From the NCBI GenBank assembly GCA_021186555.1, contig JAJKFL010000005.1:47053635-47117634 (forward strand): a DNA stretch of 64,000 nt. Direction: 5' to 3'. The notes under the pieces were generated by a model. The model saw nothing but the letters and a program-made list of their open reading frames with translations. It was not told the DNA's origin and did not search any database. Below, piece after piece: positions 1 to 9,223 of the stretch. Every line of letters starts with the position of its first letter. Within the stretch, counting starts at the first letter, position 1. Made by a program: the position numbers and the translations under genes. Source of the DNA: Reticulitermes speratus. Taxonomy: Eukaryota > Arthropoda > Insecta > Blattodea > Rhinotermitidae.

Positions 1-56
1 TCTGCCTGCGACGAAGACGGAGGGCCATAAAAGAAATGAGTAGAAAACAGACTGAC

Positions 57-586
57 ACAAGACAGGCAATGTATGTATAAACGTAACCTTGAGGCGCGTT
101 CGCGTAACAATTGTTGCCGTGGAAAAGCAATAAGTATTACTACATATTCTGAATGTGTGTGTCTGTAGCCTTAGTTAGCAAACATGCACAGCGCATGCGC
201 CGTATTAATTATCAGTGGCCTGTCCAGCTCTAACATATTTTTCCACATTATCACATAAACGGCACGATTTTCGGGAAAAAAAAAGATACTGAATATAAAA
301 TGTGTGTTTTGATTTTCTCTACAACTTTTGTCTGAAACATTTCCCATTCTAAATAGAATGAGCGAGATACTATCATAAATGTACAAAGTCTTCATTAAAG
401 TACCGTTATTCTTGTCAGATTTTAATGAAACTTGAAATTTTCTCGACACATTTCGAAAAATACTCAAATATTAAATTTCATGAAAATTCGTCCAGTGGCA
501 GCCGAGTTGTTCCATGCGGACGGATGACAGACAAAGGACATGACGAAGCTAACAGTCGCGTTTCGCAATTTTGCGAAAGCGCCTAA
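57..586 (+). mobile_element. MITE-A copy 1 (GCGTTCGCG family)
   Basis: This is a non-autonomous repeat. It starts near GACAGGCAATGTATG, carries GGCGCGTTCGCG close to its left end and ends in GCGAAAGCGCCTAA, which is nearly the inverse of that left motif. The same sequence recurs at 29551-30267, 53252-53677, 13626-13902 and 60947-61271, which shows it is an element. The minus-strand frame over 171-467 is a by-product of it and is not a gene. It lies in the Drak intron or downstream sequence. The superfamily is not known. Confidence 0.7.
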
Positions 587-694
587 ATATTAGAGATTTT
601 TATAGAAGAAGAAACTGACAGCAACAAGCAGCCACTACCGTGAACACCTCAAATCCTCTATGTCCGTTCTTCCGCCGATATGATTGCGCTCTCA

Positions 695-1133
695 ACAAAT
701 TAACTCCATGGAGTGGTCATGTTCACAACACTTCACCACACATCCCTATCCTGGGCCAGATTAATCCAGTCCACACACCCGCATCTTATTCTGTGTAAAC
801 TTAATCTATGCCTAGATCTTCCATGTGGCCTTTTATCCCCAAAATCCCATACGAAATGCTCTTCTCTCCTACACATGCCACATGCCCAGTCCATCTCATT
901 CTCCGTGATTTGATAATTATATGTGCTGAGGAATACAAATGATGAAACTCCTCATTACCCACATCTTTCCATCCTCCCGTGACCTCCTCTTAAGCCCAAA
1001 TATCCTCCTCAGCACCATGTTCTCAACCATCCTCAGCCTATGTTCCTCCCTCAATGTGAGAGACCAAGTTTCACACTCATACAAAACGAGTAAAATTACA
1101 GACCGTGTGGGAACGCGAAAGACGCTTAACTGA
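695..1133 (-). pseudogene. 5'-truncated LINE, C-terminal remnant
   Basis: Reading the minus strand gives YECETWSLTLREEHRLR, then ENMVLRRIFGLKRR and, after frame breaks, RMRWTGHVA. In insect non-LTR retrotransposons this block follows the reverse transcriptase domain. The left end (about 700-715) has CTCCATGGAGTTA, the same 3' end seen at 7760 and 57590. The copy lacks endonuclease and reverse transcriptase core and has several frameshifts, so it is a dead 5'-truncated insertion. Confidence 0.75.
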
Positions 1134-1479
1134 ACCGCGGCACCCACTCCCCCGCTTCATTAAAAGGTCACCCAGACGACAGCTTCAGCACAGTAAGTCT
1201 TACACAGGAGTGGCTGGGAGTGGCAACTTAGAGGAGCAGTTCTGATGCCCATTCCACACCATCACAGCATCTAGACACACAGATATGTACCACAACATAC
1301 TGCAGAAGCATCGCCATGGCACTGCTGCTTGTCTGTTCCCTAACTGCCACCTTTGTCAGCTTACGAACACTGTTTAGCTTGCTGTAAATTGGCGAAAGAC
1401 GGACCTTGGACCTTGACCGCGCTGACCTATCAAACAGGTAGTATAAAGGTGAAAGGTAAAATTGTCCCTCTGCTTTACT

Positions 1480-1745
1480 AAACACCACGTCATGAAGACG
1501 TATGGGGAAAACAGATGCATAGCTCCACGTATTCTTAACGTTGACAATATAAGGACGGAGTGTTCAGCTCAGTGCGCCGGTCGCTTTCCATACTCACTGG
1601 ACAGAAGGTTGGATGGGTCTCAGATTCGGTCTCTATGCTGTGGAGAAAAGATAGACCTCTTACCCTTACTTGGAATCGAACCCCGACCCCTCGGTCGCCC
1701 AGCCTGTGGTCCAGTCACCACACCAACTCAGTTATCCCAAAACAA
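1480..1745 (-). mobile_element. SINE-B, old copy
   Basis: This is a diverged minus-strand copy. The conserved body words are still readable, such as CATGAAGACGTATGGGG, ATAGCTCCAC, CGGTCGCTTT and GGATGGGTCTCAGATTCGGTCT. A B-box-like GGAATCGAACCCC lies near 1670-1683. Frames through it are artefacts of the SINE. Confidence 0.65.
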
Positions 1746-1791
1746 GTGCTTCTCAAGGCAATGACTATACACATCACCGTCCTCTGGAATG

Positions 1792-1888
1792 TGACGCCGT
1801 GTAGTCGGGTAGGCGTACCAAAATTTCAGAGGAACCTGACAGGTAATCTACCAGATGAGGCCTACATGACGTCACATCCCAGATGACA
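1792..1888. mobile_element. Fold-back element fragment (GACGCCGTGTAGT type)
   Basis: The segment begins TGACGCCGTGTAGTC and ends ACATGACGTCACATCCCAGA, an imperfect inverted pair shared with copies near 5355, 24720 and 38230. No coding sequence is present. Confidence 0.55.
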
Positions 1889-2060
1889 TTAAATTACAAA
1901 GTAATCGGCAGAAGAACCTCAAAGTTTTAAAAATGCTCCTACCCTCTACCACTAGACCACGTGGTGTCATCCTAGAACACCGTTGCCTATATCCACATTG
2001 TGCAAAGACGTAACAAGACCCCACAGTATTATATGGCATTCGTATTCGTGCATTATGTTG

Positions 2061-2379
2061 TTAAAATTCAAGAAAATACCAACAAATGCACTGTGTTACA
2101 ATATAAAGTTTTTACAAGTCAAAGCATTACAACTCCGACACGTTGCGACCTTTCTAAATCACCCTCAAGGAGTGAACATTAATATTTGTATAAAAAGATT
2201 TTAATATAATTTTAACTTATTTTACCTACTTATAAGCTACGTTTCATACAAATGTTGATGTACACTCCCTGAGAATGAACTACAAAGATGACCTACATGG
2301 CGGAATTCTAGTGCTTTAATTGTAAAAACGATATATTGTAACATAGTGCATTTGTATGGTATTTTCTTGAATTTTAAGA
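2061..2379. repeat. Long imperfect palindrome, about 138-bp arms
   Basis: The left arm (2061-2197) and right arm (2241-2379) are inverted copies. TTAAAATTCAAGAAAATACC on the left is matched by GGTATTTTCTTGAATTTTAA on the right. GCACTGTGTTACAATATA pairs with TATATTGTAACATAGTGC, and GGAGTGAACATTAATATTTG pairs with the block around 2246-2268. The spacer is about 43 bp of AT-rich sequence. The arms are diverged by substitutions and small indels, which suggests an old fold-back element or MITE. No coding potential is seen. Confidence 0.75.
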
Positions 2380-2439
2380 CCCACAGTGTTACAAACCCTG
2401 CGTTTTACACATTGTTCCGTTCGTTTAAAAATCAGAGGG

Positions 2440-2730
2440 GGTTCCGTTAACTCCTCCAGTGTCATCAGAAGGTCGCGGGTTCGATTCCCGATGGTGCCAT
2501 GGAATTTTTCATTGACATAATCCTTTCGGTCGCACTATGGCCCTAGGGTCGACTCAGCCTCTTAACCCGAATGAGTACCAGGAATATTTCCTGTGGGGTA
2601 AAGGCCGCGCGTGCGTAGGGCAGACAACCTTACCACCTTCATGTGCCGATTGTCTAGAAATATGGGCACCTCAACCTCTTGGAACCCTAAGGCCTGTCCA
2701 GACCTGCAATGGGATTGCTTTTTACCTCCA
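2440..2730 (+). mobile_element. tRNA-derived SINE-D
   Basis: It has a polymerase III type head with B-box GGTCGCGGGTTCGATTCCCG (2472-2491). The body ends in GGAACCCTAAGGCCTGTCCAG and TTTTTACCTCC, and the same tail follows the tRNA-like head at 57263. It stops about 28 bp from the 5' splice site of the Drak exon at 2758-2896, on the intron side and antisense to the gene. Confidence 0.7.
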
Positions 2731-2757
2731 GTGTCACGGCCATCAACTGCGTCTTAC

Positions 2758-2896
2758 CTTAATATCCAGGTGGGCAACGTTGATGGAGTGCAGAAACACA
2801 AGACCGTCCAGGATCTGATGCATTAGCCTCTTCACTTGTCTTTCCTCAGGCACTTCATCTTTATCCAGTAGCATCTGCAGCTCGCCTGCAGAGGCG
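2758..2896 (-). CDS. Drak: Drak/STK17-like kinase, internal exon (catalytic loop)
   Basis: This 139-bp exon encodes about 46 residues, beginning ASAGELQMLLDKDEVPEERQ and ending NVAHLDIK. HLDIK is the catalytic loop (HxDxK), where HLD replaces the usual HRD as in DAPK/DRAK kinases. The Asp is the proton acceptor. The sequence between is the hinge and helices D and E of the kinase fold. The acceptor is TGTTTGTTTGCAG before 2896, with a good polypyrimidine tract. The donor is AAG followed by GTAAGA at 2757. The exon starts in phase 2 (it completes a CT+C leucine codon from the previous exon) and ends in phase 0, immediately before the expected PQN, which must lie below position 1. The frame is open with no damage. 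DRAK kinases are cytoplasmic or nuclear Ser/Thr kinases that phosphorylate myosin regulatory light chain in flies; that role is family knowledge. Confidence 0.93.
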
Positions 2897-3966
2897 CTGC
2901 AAACAAACACAAAAATGAACACGTTGTCTCGTTACACGCACCTGATAGACACGCTGTCATCTCTTCCTGAAGACTCTGAATATCAACCACTAACGAGTAA
3001 GAGCATAAATGTTGGTTCTGGACAAGAAGCAACACACAGCAGGCCGATTTATCCACAACACTACACACAAACAGGCCTGACAAAGTCACAAGTACTTCCA
3101 TACGAATTTTATACTTTGAGCCTGTGTCCTGCTCAAAAAGAGGAACGAAAGGTAACCCGTCTGGACGTTTCCGATAATCGCCATGTATAAAAAAGTTTGA
3201 CTGTATTCTGGCCACTGTCTGCTACAGTAGGGAAACAACCTCTGTTTCTTTCCTTCAAAGAAAACAGTTTCAAAATTTCCGTGGTTTTAAAAAATTGGAA
3301 TGATGAGCAACGTGCAAAATATGAGTCAAAACGGGGAGAACGAAGGTGGGAATGTGTAGCACGAGTAATTTTACAAGATACAATTGACTTGTGTTAACCT
3401 GATTGTTTATACAGTGAAGTCAGTGAAGATGTTTGGAGATAATTTTAAATAGGTCCTATACCTAAATTTTATGTAATAATATACTGCATTTTATCACATG
3501 TAATTTGAACTATAAAATCAGTGACTGCGGCTGTGACAGATGGACAATTACCATTCAGAGACACGATGTACGCTGCTTATGTCTGTGTACGATGACTGTC
3601 CGATGATGGCTGAGATAGCCGAAACATGTAGGAGTGTATAAACTTATTGTGCAGTAGTTGGTAATAAAAACTTACGTATGAAGTCAGTCATGTCATTTAG
3701 CCCACATAATGACAAACACTGTAGATAAAATCTAAGGCTGACAAAATGACACTCTGACCATTTGCCATGAAAGTATTCCTCAAAAGCATAAAACATACAG
3801 ACACTGTGACTCTGCAGACAGCCCTTAGAACCTTATACTTCAATGTGAGGGCCACATAAACTAATATTTTTCAATATCGATGACGACTGACAACTCCTTT
3901 CAGATTCCCGTCCCAAAATACTTGAACGCCAACAGTATTCGTGCGACCAGTAGTCCAGTAACTTAC
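2897..3966 (-). other. Drak: Drak intron (1070 bp)
   Basis: This intron lies between the two supported exons and is read on the minus strand. It starts GTAAGT (3966-3961) and ends TTTGCAG (2897). It is phase 2, splitting a leucine codon. It holds a hammerhead-like motif on the plus strand (3595-3635), antisense to the gene. Frames at 2915-3190 and 2832-3215 have no recognisable domain and are judged spurious. Confidence 0.88.
3595..3635 (+). ncRNA. Hammerhead-ribozyme-like motif
   Basis: The core is CCGATGA (3600-3606), one change from CTGATGA (U4 to C). Helix II is GGCT/AGCC (3608-3620). GAAA is at 3621-3624, followed by a minimal helix III (ACATGT) and a GTA cleavage-type triplet ending at 3630. 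Bases 3595-3599 can pair with 3631-3635 in four of five positions to form helix I. The downstream GTAGGAGTGTATAA also resembles the 34.9 kb copy. The U4 change is expected to weaken or abolish cleavage. Confidence 0.5.
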
Positions 3967-4179
3967 AGCTCGAGCAGTAGGATCATCTCGTGCGCAGACT
4001 CGAACACTTGGTGCAGGCGCACAATACGGGTGGAGGAGGCGCAAGCATCAAGAACTGCCACTTCATGCAGAATTTCGGGGCGCAAGTCCGCCGAACGTCG
4101 GCGCTTGCGCAGAAACTTGGCTGCGAATTGCTGCCCGCTCAACCTGTCTTTGCAGCGCCGCACTGCCGCGTACTTGCCC
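3967..4179 (-). CDS. Drak: Drak/STK17-like kinase, internal exon (ATP-binding lobe)
   Basis: This 213-bp exon encodes about 70 residues, starting GKYAAVRRCKDRLSGQQFAA and ending EMILLLEL. GKYAAV is the end of the glycine-rich loop and AAKF carries the ATP-anchoring lysine. KFLRKRRRSADLRPEI is the basic loop that marks the DAPK family, and HEVAVL holds the helix C glutamate. EMILLLEL is beta strand 5 leading to the hinge. The acceptor is TTCGTTCCCAG (4190-4180) after a T-rich tract made of an (AAT)n microsatellite. The donor is CT followed by GTAAGT at 3966. The exon starts one base into a codon (an arginine ending in G is expected before GK) and ends after CT, in phase with the exon at 2896. 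The upstream exon with the rest of the glycine loop was not found. The family call is strong; the orthologue name rests on recalled similarity. Confidence 0.94.
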
Positions 4180-4552
4180 CTGGGAACGAAATAATAATAA
4201 TAACAACAATAAATATAGAAAGATTACAACAGAAATACAGCACATGTGGAATGTAAAAACAAAAGTGACACCAGTAATAACAAGAGGCAGCTGGAACCAT
4301 CTCGAAATCATTCACAAAATACCTGAGCAACGTACCGGGGAAGCATGAAATTAAGGAACTACAGAAAGCTGCCATATTGGGCACTGCACACACACTGCGT
4401 GAAGTACTGATGTAAAAGTACAGAACATTCAACATGGGAAATAGCAGTACATGTGCCGTAAATTGTAACTACAGAATAGCTGCAATACTATATACCCTAG
4501 ACACATGGTTTGTTTCAGGTATATAATTGTAAACACCCCGCATAAAGGTGGT

Positions 4553-4594
4553 GATTATGATGATAATGATGATGATGATGATAATAATAATAAT
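4553..4594. repeat. GAT/AAT microsatellite
   Basis: Short GATGAT units run into AATAATAAT. Similar trinucleotide tracts follow at 4674-4700 (GATGATGAT) and 4743-4781 (AGT then AGC units). The stretch 4200-5340 otherwise shows no gene; a minus frame at 4761-4985 has no recognisable domain. Confidence 0.8.
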
Positions 4595-5354
4595 GTTTGC
4601 GTGCTGACTCAACAGCCTACTGGCAAATTACTAAATCAACACTAATACACACACAATACAGCAAAATTACGATGACAATGGTGATGATGATGATAGTAGT
4701 GTCAATATAAAGTCGTTGGCCAGACAACAGGTCTAAAAGTACGTAGCTGTAGTAGTAGTATCAGTAGCAGCAGCAGCAGTAATCCCAAGAACCTACCACT
4801 TCGAGGTGCACGCTCCCCAGATGCCCCAGTAAGTTAGACAGCCGGATGAAGTCACACAAACACATTAACTCACTCCGCACAAAAAATGACGCCCCTAACA
4901 CAAAAGCTTTAACAGTTGGGGGGGGGGGGCTTGGAGAAGCGCGCAGAAGATCCCGAAACAGAGTTTCAGGTGTCACTGTCCCCATTATCGTGAGTACACA
5001 TCATGAAAAGCCAAGTCCTGCTATGTCCAGTTGCTGGGATAACAACCAAATCCCTTCCCACTGGCCTCCGCATGAGATCTGAACCCACCATTATTTAACG
5101 GCAATTTTGACTCTTGTGTCATCCAAGAGTATAAATAAAAAATAAACAAATCAAATACGACCTGGAAACCCAAATATTTCACCAAACGGACAGGTCATGA
5201 GCGACCTTGATTCCTGTGTTTGCTCCGTATGGCAATCACTGATCGCTTCTCCTCAGCCACACAAAACTGTCACACTGTGTCTAAACAGTCTTAAGCGACA
5301 AGATGGCGATGCGACGAGTACAATCTGAATCATCAGAAGAGTACAGTCTTGTAG

Positions 5355-5490
5355 AATCTGACGCCGTGTACCTTGGCAGATAGGTACCAATGCGCTAATT
5401 CACCCCACCCACCCTAATTAAGGTGGCAGCAGATTCCTCCGAATCGTTGGTGCATACTTACCAAACTACACGACGTCACATCCCAGAAGA
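5355..5490. mobile_element. Fold-back element (GACGCCGTGTA type)
   Basis: TCTGACGCCGTGTACC at the left is answered by CTACACGACGTCACATCCCA at the right. The interior carries TCCTCCGAATCGTTGGTG, a decayed form of the CCGAAACGTCGGT motif found in its relatives. It is non-coding. Confidence 0.6.
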
Positions 5491-5707
5491 CCGCGATGTT
5501 AATATCCACCGCCGTGAGAACCACAAAATCTTTCGTAAGTGTGAAAAAACGGCCTACAGGATGTCACTACGAGACACTTTCAGATGTCATACAGCGACGT
5601 AAAAATAACCAGATAAGCAAATAATGTGGCAGTGTTTGAGATTCTCACTGGACGAAATGCTGGAAGCGGAAATGTTACTAGTATCTATCTCAACAGTGTG
5701 ACACCGT

Positions 5708-5726
5708 GGGGGGGGGGGGGGGGGGG
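5708..5726 (+). repeat. Poly-G tract of 19
   Basis: There is an uninterrupted run of 19 G. Such tracts can form quadruplexes and are prone to length error in assembly. The flanks show no promoter or gene. Confidence 0.95.
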
Positions 5727-6100
5727 TCTGCAAGGCGCGGCAGAGAACCGTGACGGAGCGCAACAACTCTCAATAATGCACAGAGGCTTGGCGCAATAAC
5801 TGACATTGCAAACAGCCGCACAAAGAATTGAGCCACTAAATGCCGCCTCGCTTAACGCGAGGTCGACTGACTGCAAGAGGTAAACCGTTTGTATTGCTGG
5901 TTGCCTGCCACACCAGGCGTGTCTCGCACTGCCGACATCACAACAGTATCGATACAAAACAGGAAAGAATAAGGAAGAAAAGAGGAAAAGAAGAAACAGT
6001 AAAGTCAACAAGAAAGCAGAGAACACAAAAAAGAAGGCAACAAAACAAAATATCGGAATGAAACTAGGAAACTGACGGGAACAAAAAAGGTGGGGAAAGA

Positions 6101-6334
6101 GTACTCGTATGAACTCAATTATGGAAAGGTATAAAGTAGTACTCGTATGAACTCAATTATGGTAAAGGTATAAAGTAGTACTCGTATGAACTCAATTATG
6201 GTAAAGGTATAAAGTATTACTCGTATGAAGTCAATTATGGTAAAGGTATAAAGTAGTACTCGTATGAAGTCAATTATGGTAAAAGTATAAAGTAGTACTC
6301 GTATGAACTCAAATACGGTAAAGGTATAATGTAG
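6101..6334. repeat. 39-bp minisatellite, six copies
   Basis: The unit reads ACTCGTATGAACTCAATTAT followed by GGTAAAGGTATAAAGTAGT. Copies start at about 6101, 6139, 6178, 6217, 6256 and 6295. Variants share GAAGTCAATT in two neighbouring units, so the array grew by local duplication. The array runs straight into the tail end of a minus-strand SINE-B, and GGTAAAGGTA in the unit matches that SINE's ACCTTTACC tail. Confidence 0.9.
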
Positions 6335-6593
6335 TTTTCCCTATCCACGCCATGAAGGAATGTAGGGGGAGTAGATGCATAGCTCCACTCATTCTTAACC
6401 TTGGTGAGTGGTTAACTTCACGCCCCGGCCGCTTTACCCCCGGAAAAGAGCCCCGGTACCCATTGAATAGGAGGCTGGGTGGGCTCCAGAGTCGGTCTGG
6501 ACGTTTTTGAAGAGAAATAGCTCTTACACCTAACCGGGATTCGAACCCCGTAGCGTTGTCGTTATACCGAGTACGCTAACCCGGCTCCCCTAA
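6335..6593 (-). mobile_element. SINE-B
   Basis: This is a complete minus-strand copy. The tail side has CCATGAAGGAATGTAGGGGG and ATAGCTCCACTCATTCTTAA, and the middle has CGCCCCGGCCGCTTTACCCC. The B-box appears as CGGGATTCGAACCCCG (6536-6551), and the A-box end is TACGCTAACCCGGCTCC. Confidence 0.85.
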
Positions 6594-6750
6594 TTGATTA
6601 TAACCGATCATTAATTTGTCATCAAGAATCATTATCACGCACTACTAAAATGAGAGTTTTTCATCTACATCTGAACAAGTGACAACGTTCCATGTTGTCT
6701 ACTTAAACATACAACCCTGAATGTAATACGTACTGTAAACATTTTATCAA

Positions 6751-6993
6751 TTGGATTCAAAATGTATTCTTTCAAACTGTTCTAGTAAGTTAGTAAGACA
6801 AACATACACAGTTTACGCTTTGAATAAAAAGCCCAAAACAAAATTTATTACTTTATTTGAGCAAGTATATAATGCCAAACTGTTTACTCTGAGAGTTTTG
6901 TACATTTTGACAGAAGACGTGTTTTGCAGTAAATGCAATGAGCTGTTTCGAAAATCACACTTAGACTTTCAAAGTAAGAGAGTTGACCAATAA
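6751..6993 (+). other. Unrecognised 80-aa open frame with CxxC
   Basis: The frame opens MDSKCILSNC and ends FCSKCNELFRKSHLDFQSKR plus VDQ. The AKLFTLRV...VFCSKCNE stretch vaguely recalls the start of BED/CGGBP1-like zinc-finger peptides of hAT-type transposons. No histidine ligands follow before the stop. There is no clear promoter, and flanking sequence is repeat. It may be a decayed transposon fragment or chance. Confidence 0.2.
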
Positions 6994-7149
6994 CTTCCAA
7001 ACCAAAATCAGCTTCAACTCACGGTTGAATCCTTAAAGCACAGTTATAGCTATATATATACTATATACACACACACACACATATACCACTTGTTCTTTAC
7101 ACCAGACTCTCCTGACCACAAAGTAACAAAGTATATTTATGGGTTTCCT

Positions 7150-7230
7150 ATAATTCCAAGAATAAACAGAGATTATTTCCCTAAACAGCACTAACCAAAT
7201 TACTGCACTCTGTAATGTTCACGCGGTGCT
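7150..7230 (+). repeat. Fragment of dispersed repeat D
   Basis: AATAAACAGAGATTATTTCC and AACAGCACTAACC match the core of the 113-bp unit amplified at 58808-59383. Confidence 0.5.
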
Positions 7231-7414
7231 GCTCCTGTCAGTGAGGAACTGAATTTATAAATATTTAGATTAGCTTCAGGCTTCAAGGAGTTGACTAAAA
7301 CCAGGTCCCGGAAAAAGGTGGCACAATCAGTACCGTGGCTCGCTGGGAGATGAATGACCGACGTCTGTAACAACCAGTGGCGCACAAATCGCAGGCGCCA
7401 GGTCGCCAATGCGA

Positions 7415-7520
7415 ATAAATTTTGCACGGTGAACCCTAATATTTGTGGGTCCTCGAGCGTGGAACTTGCTTCGTGTGACCCCTCTGGCGTCTAGAATTTT
7501 GAGGTGGCTTCCACATGTTT
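7415..7520 (+). mobile_element. hAT-like repeat C fragment
   Basis: CACGGTGAACCCTAATATTTGTGGGTCC, followed by GGAACTTGCTTCGTGTGACC and CTAGAATTTTGAGGTGGC, is shared with 24060-24200 and, inverted, with 42065-42215. The 24 kb copy begins CAGAGGTGTACAAATCCCGG, which resembles a hAT terminus. Confidence 0.6.
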
Positions 7521-7644
7521 TTCAAAGTCTGTTCACCCAAGACGTCGAGTGATTCTGCAGACCAACCAGTCTCCTATCATGCTGCATAAGCTTCAGAATT
7601 ACCATCGACTTTCATCTAGTTGTATTGTCATTTAAAGGCTCTGT

Positions 7645-7775
7645 CGATTGTCTTGTGAATGCGGTAACGAGCCTTCGGGTTCCATAAAACGCGGGGAATT
7701 TCTTGACTAGCTGAGGACCTGTTAGCTTCTCAAGTAGGACTCTGCTCCATGGAGTTAGTTAGTTAGTTAGTCGAT
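7645..7775 (+). pseudogene. LINE 3' end
   Basis: GTGAATGCGGTAACGAGCCT encodes VNAV-NE-like residues of the LINE terminus. It is followed by CGGGGAATTTCTTGACTAGC, then CTCTGCTCCATGGAGTTAGT and a (GTTA)n tail. The last ~130 bp are shared with 48680, 57500 and 62040. It is severely 5' truncated. Confidence 0.8.
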
Positions 7776-7891
7776 TGATAGCATTATACACATTCTGCAT
7801 CGTTGATGAATGAATGCATGAATGACTGACTGACTGACTGACTGGAATGGGGTAAGGAGTACTGGAGGTATGATACTGACAGAAGTAAACC

Positions 7892-8022
7892 GAAGTACTC
7901 GAGAAAAACCTGTTCCAGTAGCACTTTGTCCACCATAAATTCCTCACGAACTGACCTCGATTCAACCCCAGCCCTGCGGTGAGAGGCTGGCGACTAACCG
8001 CCAAGCCACGGCAAGGCCCTTC
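7892..8022 (-). mobile_element. SINE-C, 5' half
   Basis: Read on minus it starts GGGCCTTGCCGTGGCTTGGC, then has the B-box region TGGGGTTGAATCGAGG. It continues GGTGGACAAAGTGCTACTGG, the same order as the full copy at 51424. The 3' half is missing or too diverged to see. Confidence 0.75.
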
Positions 8023-8732
8023 CATCTAGTGACGAAGCTAAGAATATGTGGATCTCTGATCCGAACATCCAACGCATCATCACGGTATCGTGCTGTATGG
8101 AAACAAGAGTCTGACGCAAGTCTGCACATGAAACTTGTAAAGTTCTTGTCTGAAGAACCGATCGCAAAGGTTCCGGATACATGCGAAGTACAACCAGACT
8201 ACACCCCACCCAGGGGCGGCAACTGGATTTCTGATAAAATCTCCCCTGATCGAGTTTCACTGTACGTGCACCACAATCTTTGCTGTCGCTTCCAAGGCCA
8301 CCACACTGACCGGACTTCAGACACAGCAGCGCAGACTACAGGTTTAATGAACAACTTTTTAGTGCCCGAGGCTTTAAGCGGTTACAATGTGTATTTCTAG
8401 ATGTCGTTGTCACTGGTAACTTGTCTTTTCATCGGATGAAACAAGTTGTGTTTTTTTTTATTTCTTGAAGCAACAACAAACGTTTGTTCGTGATCTAATA
8501 TTGGACTGTTAGCAATACCTACAGCTTGTGGATAACCTTCGGACTTTTTTAATGTAACCTGATCTAACCTAGCAAGACTGCGCATGTGCAATGAAAGTTC
8601 ACGGTTCATCTGTAAGTCCATTCCTTACTGTCCTCTTAGCTGATTTTACAGCACTTCATATTACGAAAGGATGAACTGCAGAGAATGTGGAAGAAGTCGT
8701 AGCTTATTTTAAGGTACTATCCCAGCCTCTGC

Positions 8733-8993
8733 CGATCCCAGTGGCCGTGCGGTCTAAGGCGTGGGTCTGTGGCCGCTCGCTTACTGGAATTGTGGGTTCG
8801 AATCCCGCCGAGGACATGGATGTCTGTCTCTTGTGAGTGTTGTGTGTTGTCAGGTAGAGGTCTCTGCGACGAGCTGGTCCCTCGTCCAGAGGAGTCCTAC
8901 CGAATGTGATGTGTCTAAAAAGTGTGATCGTGAAGCCTCGAAAAATGAGGCGGCCTAGGCCCCCTAGGGGCTGTCGAGCCATTGGGGAAAAAA
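8733..8993 (+). mobile_element. SINE-A, full length, with target-site duplication
   Basis: The tRNA-like head CGATCCCAGTGGCCGTGCGG has an A-box region and B-box GGGTTCGAATCCCGCC (8800-8815). The body runs through AGAGGAGTCCTACCGA to GGGGCTGTCGAGCCATTGGGG and an A-tract. The 14-bp sequence ATCCCAGCCTCTGC occurs intact at 8719-8732 and 8994-9007, so this is a clean and fairly recent insertion. Confidence 0.95.
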
Positions 8994-9109
8994 ATCCCAG
9001 CCTCTGCATGGAATGGGTTAAAAAAAGTATGAAAAACTTGTTAGGAGTCTCAGGGTTGACAATCGAACCCGTGACCTACAGAATAAGGAGCAACATATCT
9101 AAGGACTAG

Positions 9110-9175
9110 GCCAGGGGTCTCAAACACGCGGTCCACGGACCGCGTGAGGAACGAGATCTGCGCTCTTCTGGGATA
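9110..9175 (+). mobile_element. hAT-like terminus joined to fold-back terminus
   Basis: CAGGGGTCTCAAACACGCGG resembles the start of hAT elements. It includes a perfect 10-bp inverted pair CACGCGGTCC/GGACCGCGTG with a 2-nt spacer. It is followed directly by GAGATCTGCGCTCTTCTGGG, which is the outer end of the fold-back elements seen at 21503 and 49915. Confidence 0.5.
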
Positions 9176-9223
9176 TTGTTAAGTGTATTATTATTATTAT
9201 TATTATTATTTACTGCAATTGGT

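Noticed and set aside
4761..4985. Candidate upstream Drak exon (frame ending HLEVVGSW)
   Set aside because: No match to a kinase N-terminal lobe and no splice donor in the required phase.
8029..8400. 123-aa plus frame
   Set aside because: No known domain; its 5' end is next to a SINE-C and no splice signals or codon bias stand out.
8733..8830. Possible tRNA gene (A and B boxes)
   Set aside because: The head continues into a repeated SINE body with A-tail and target duplication; the same holds for the other tRNA-like heads.
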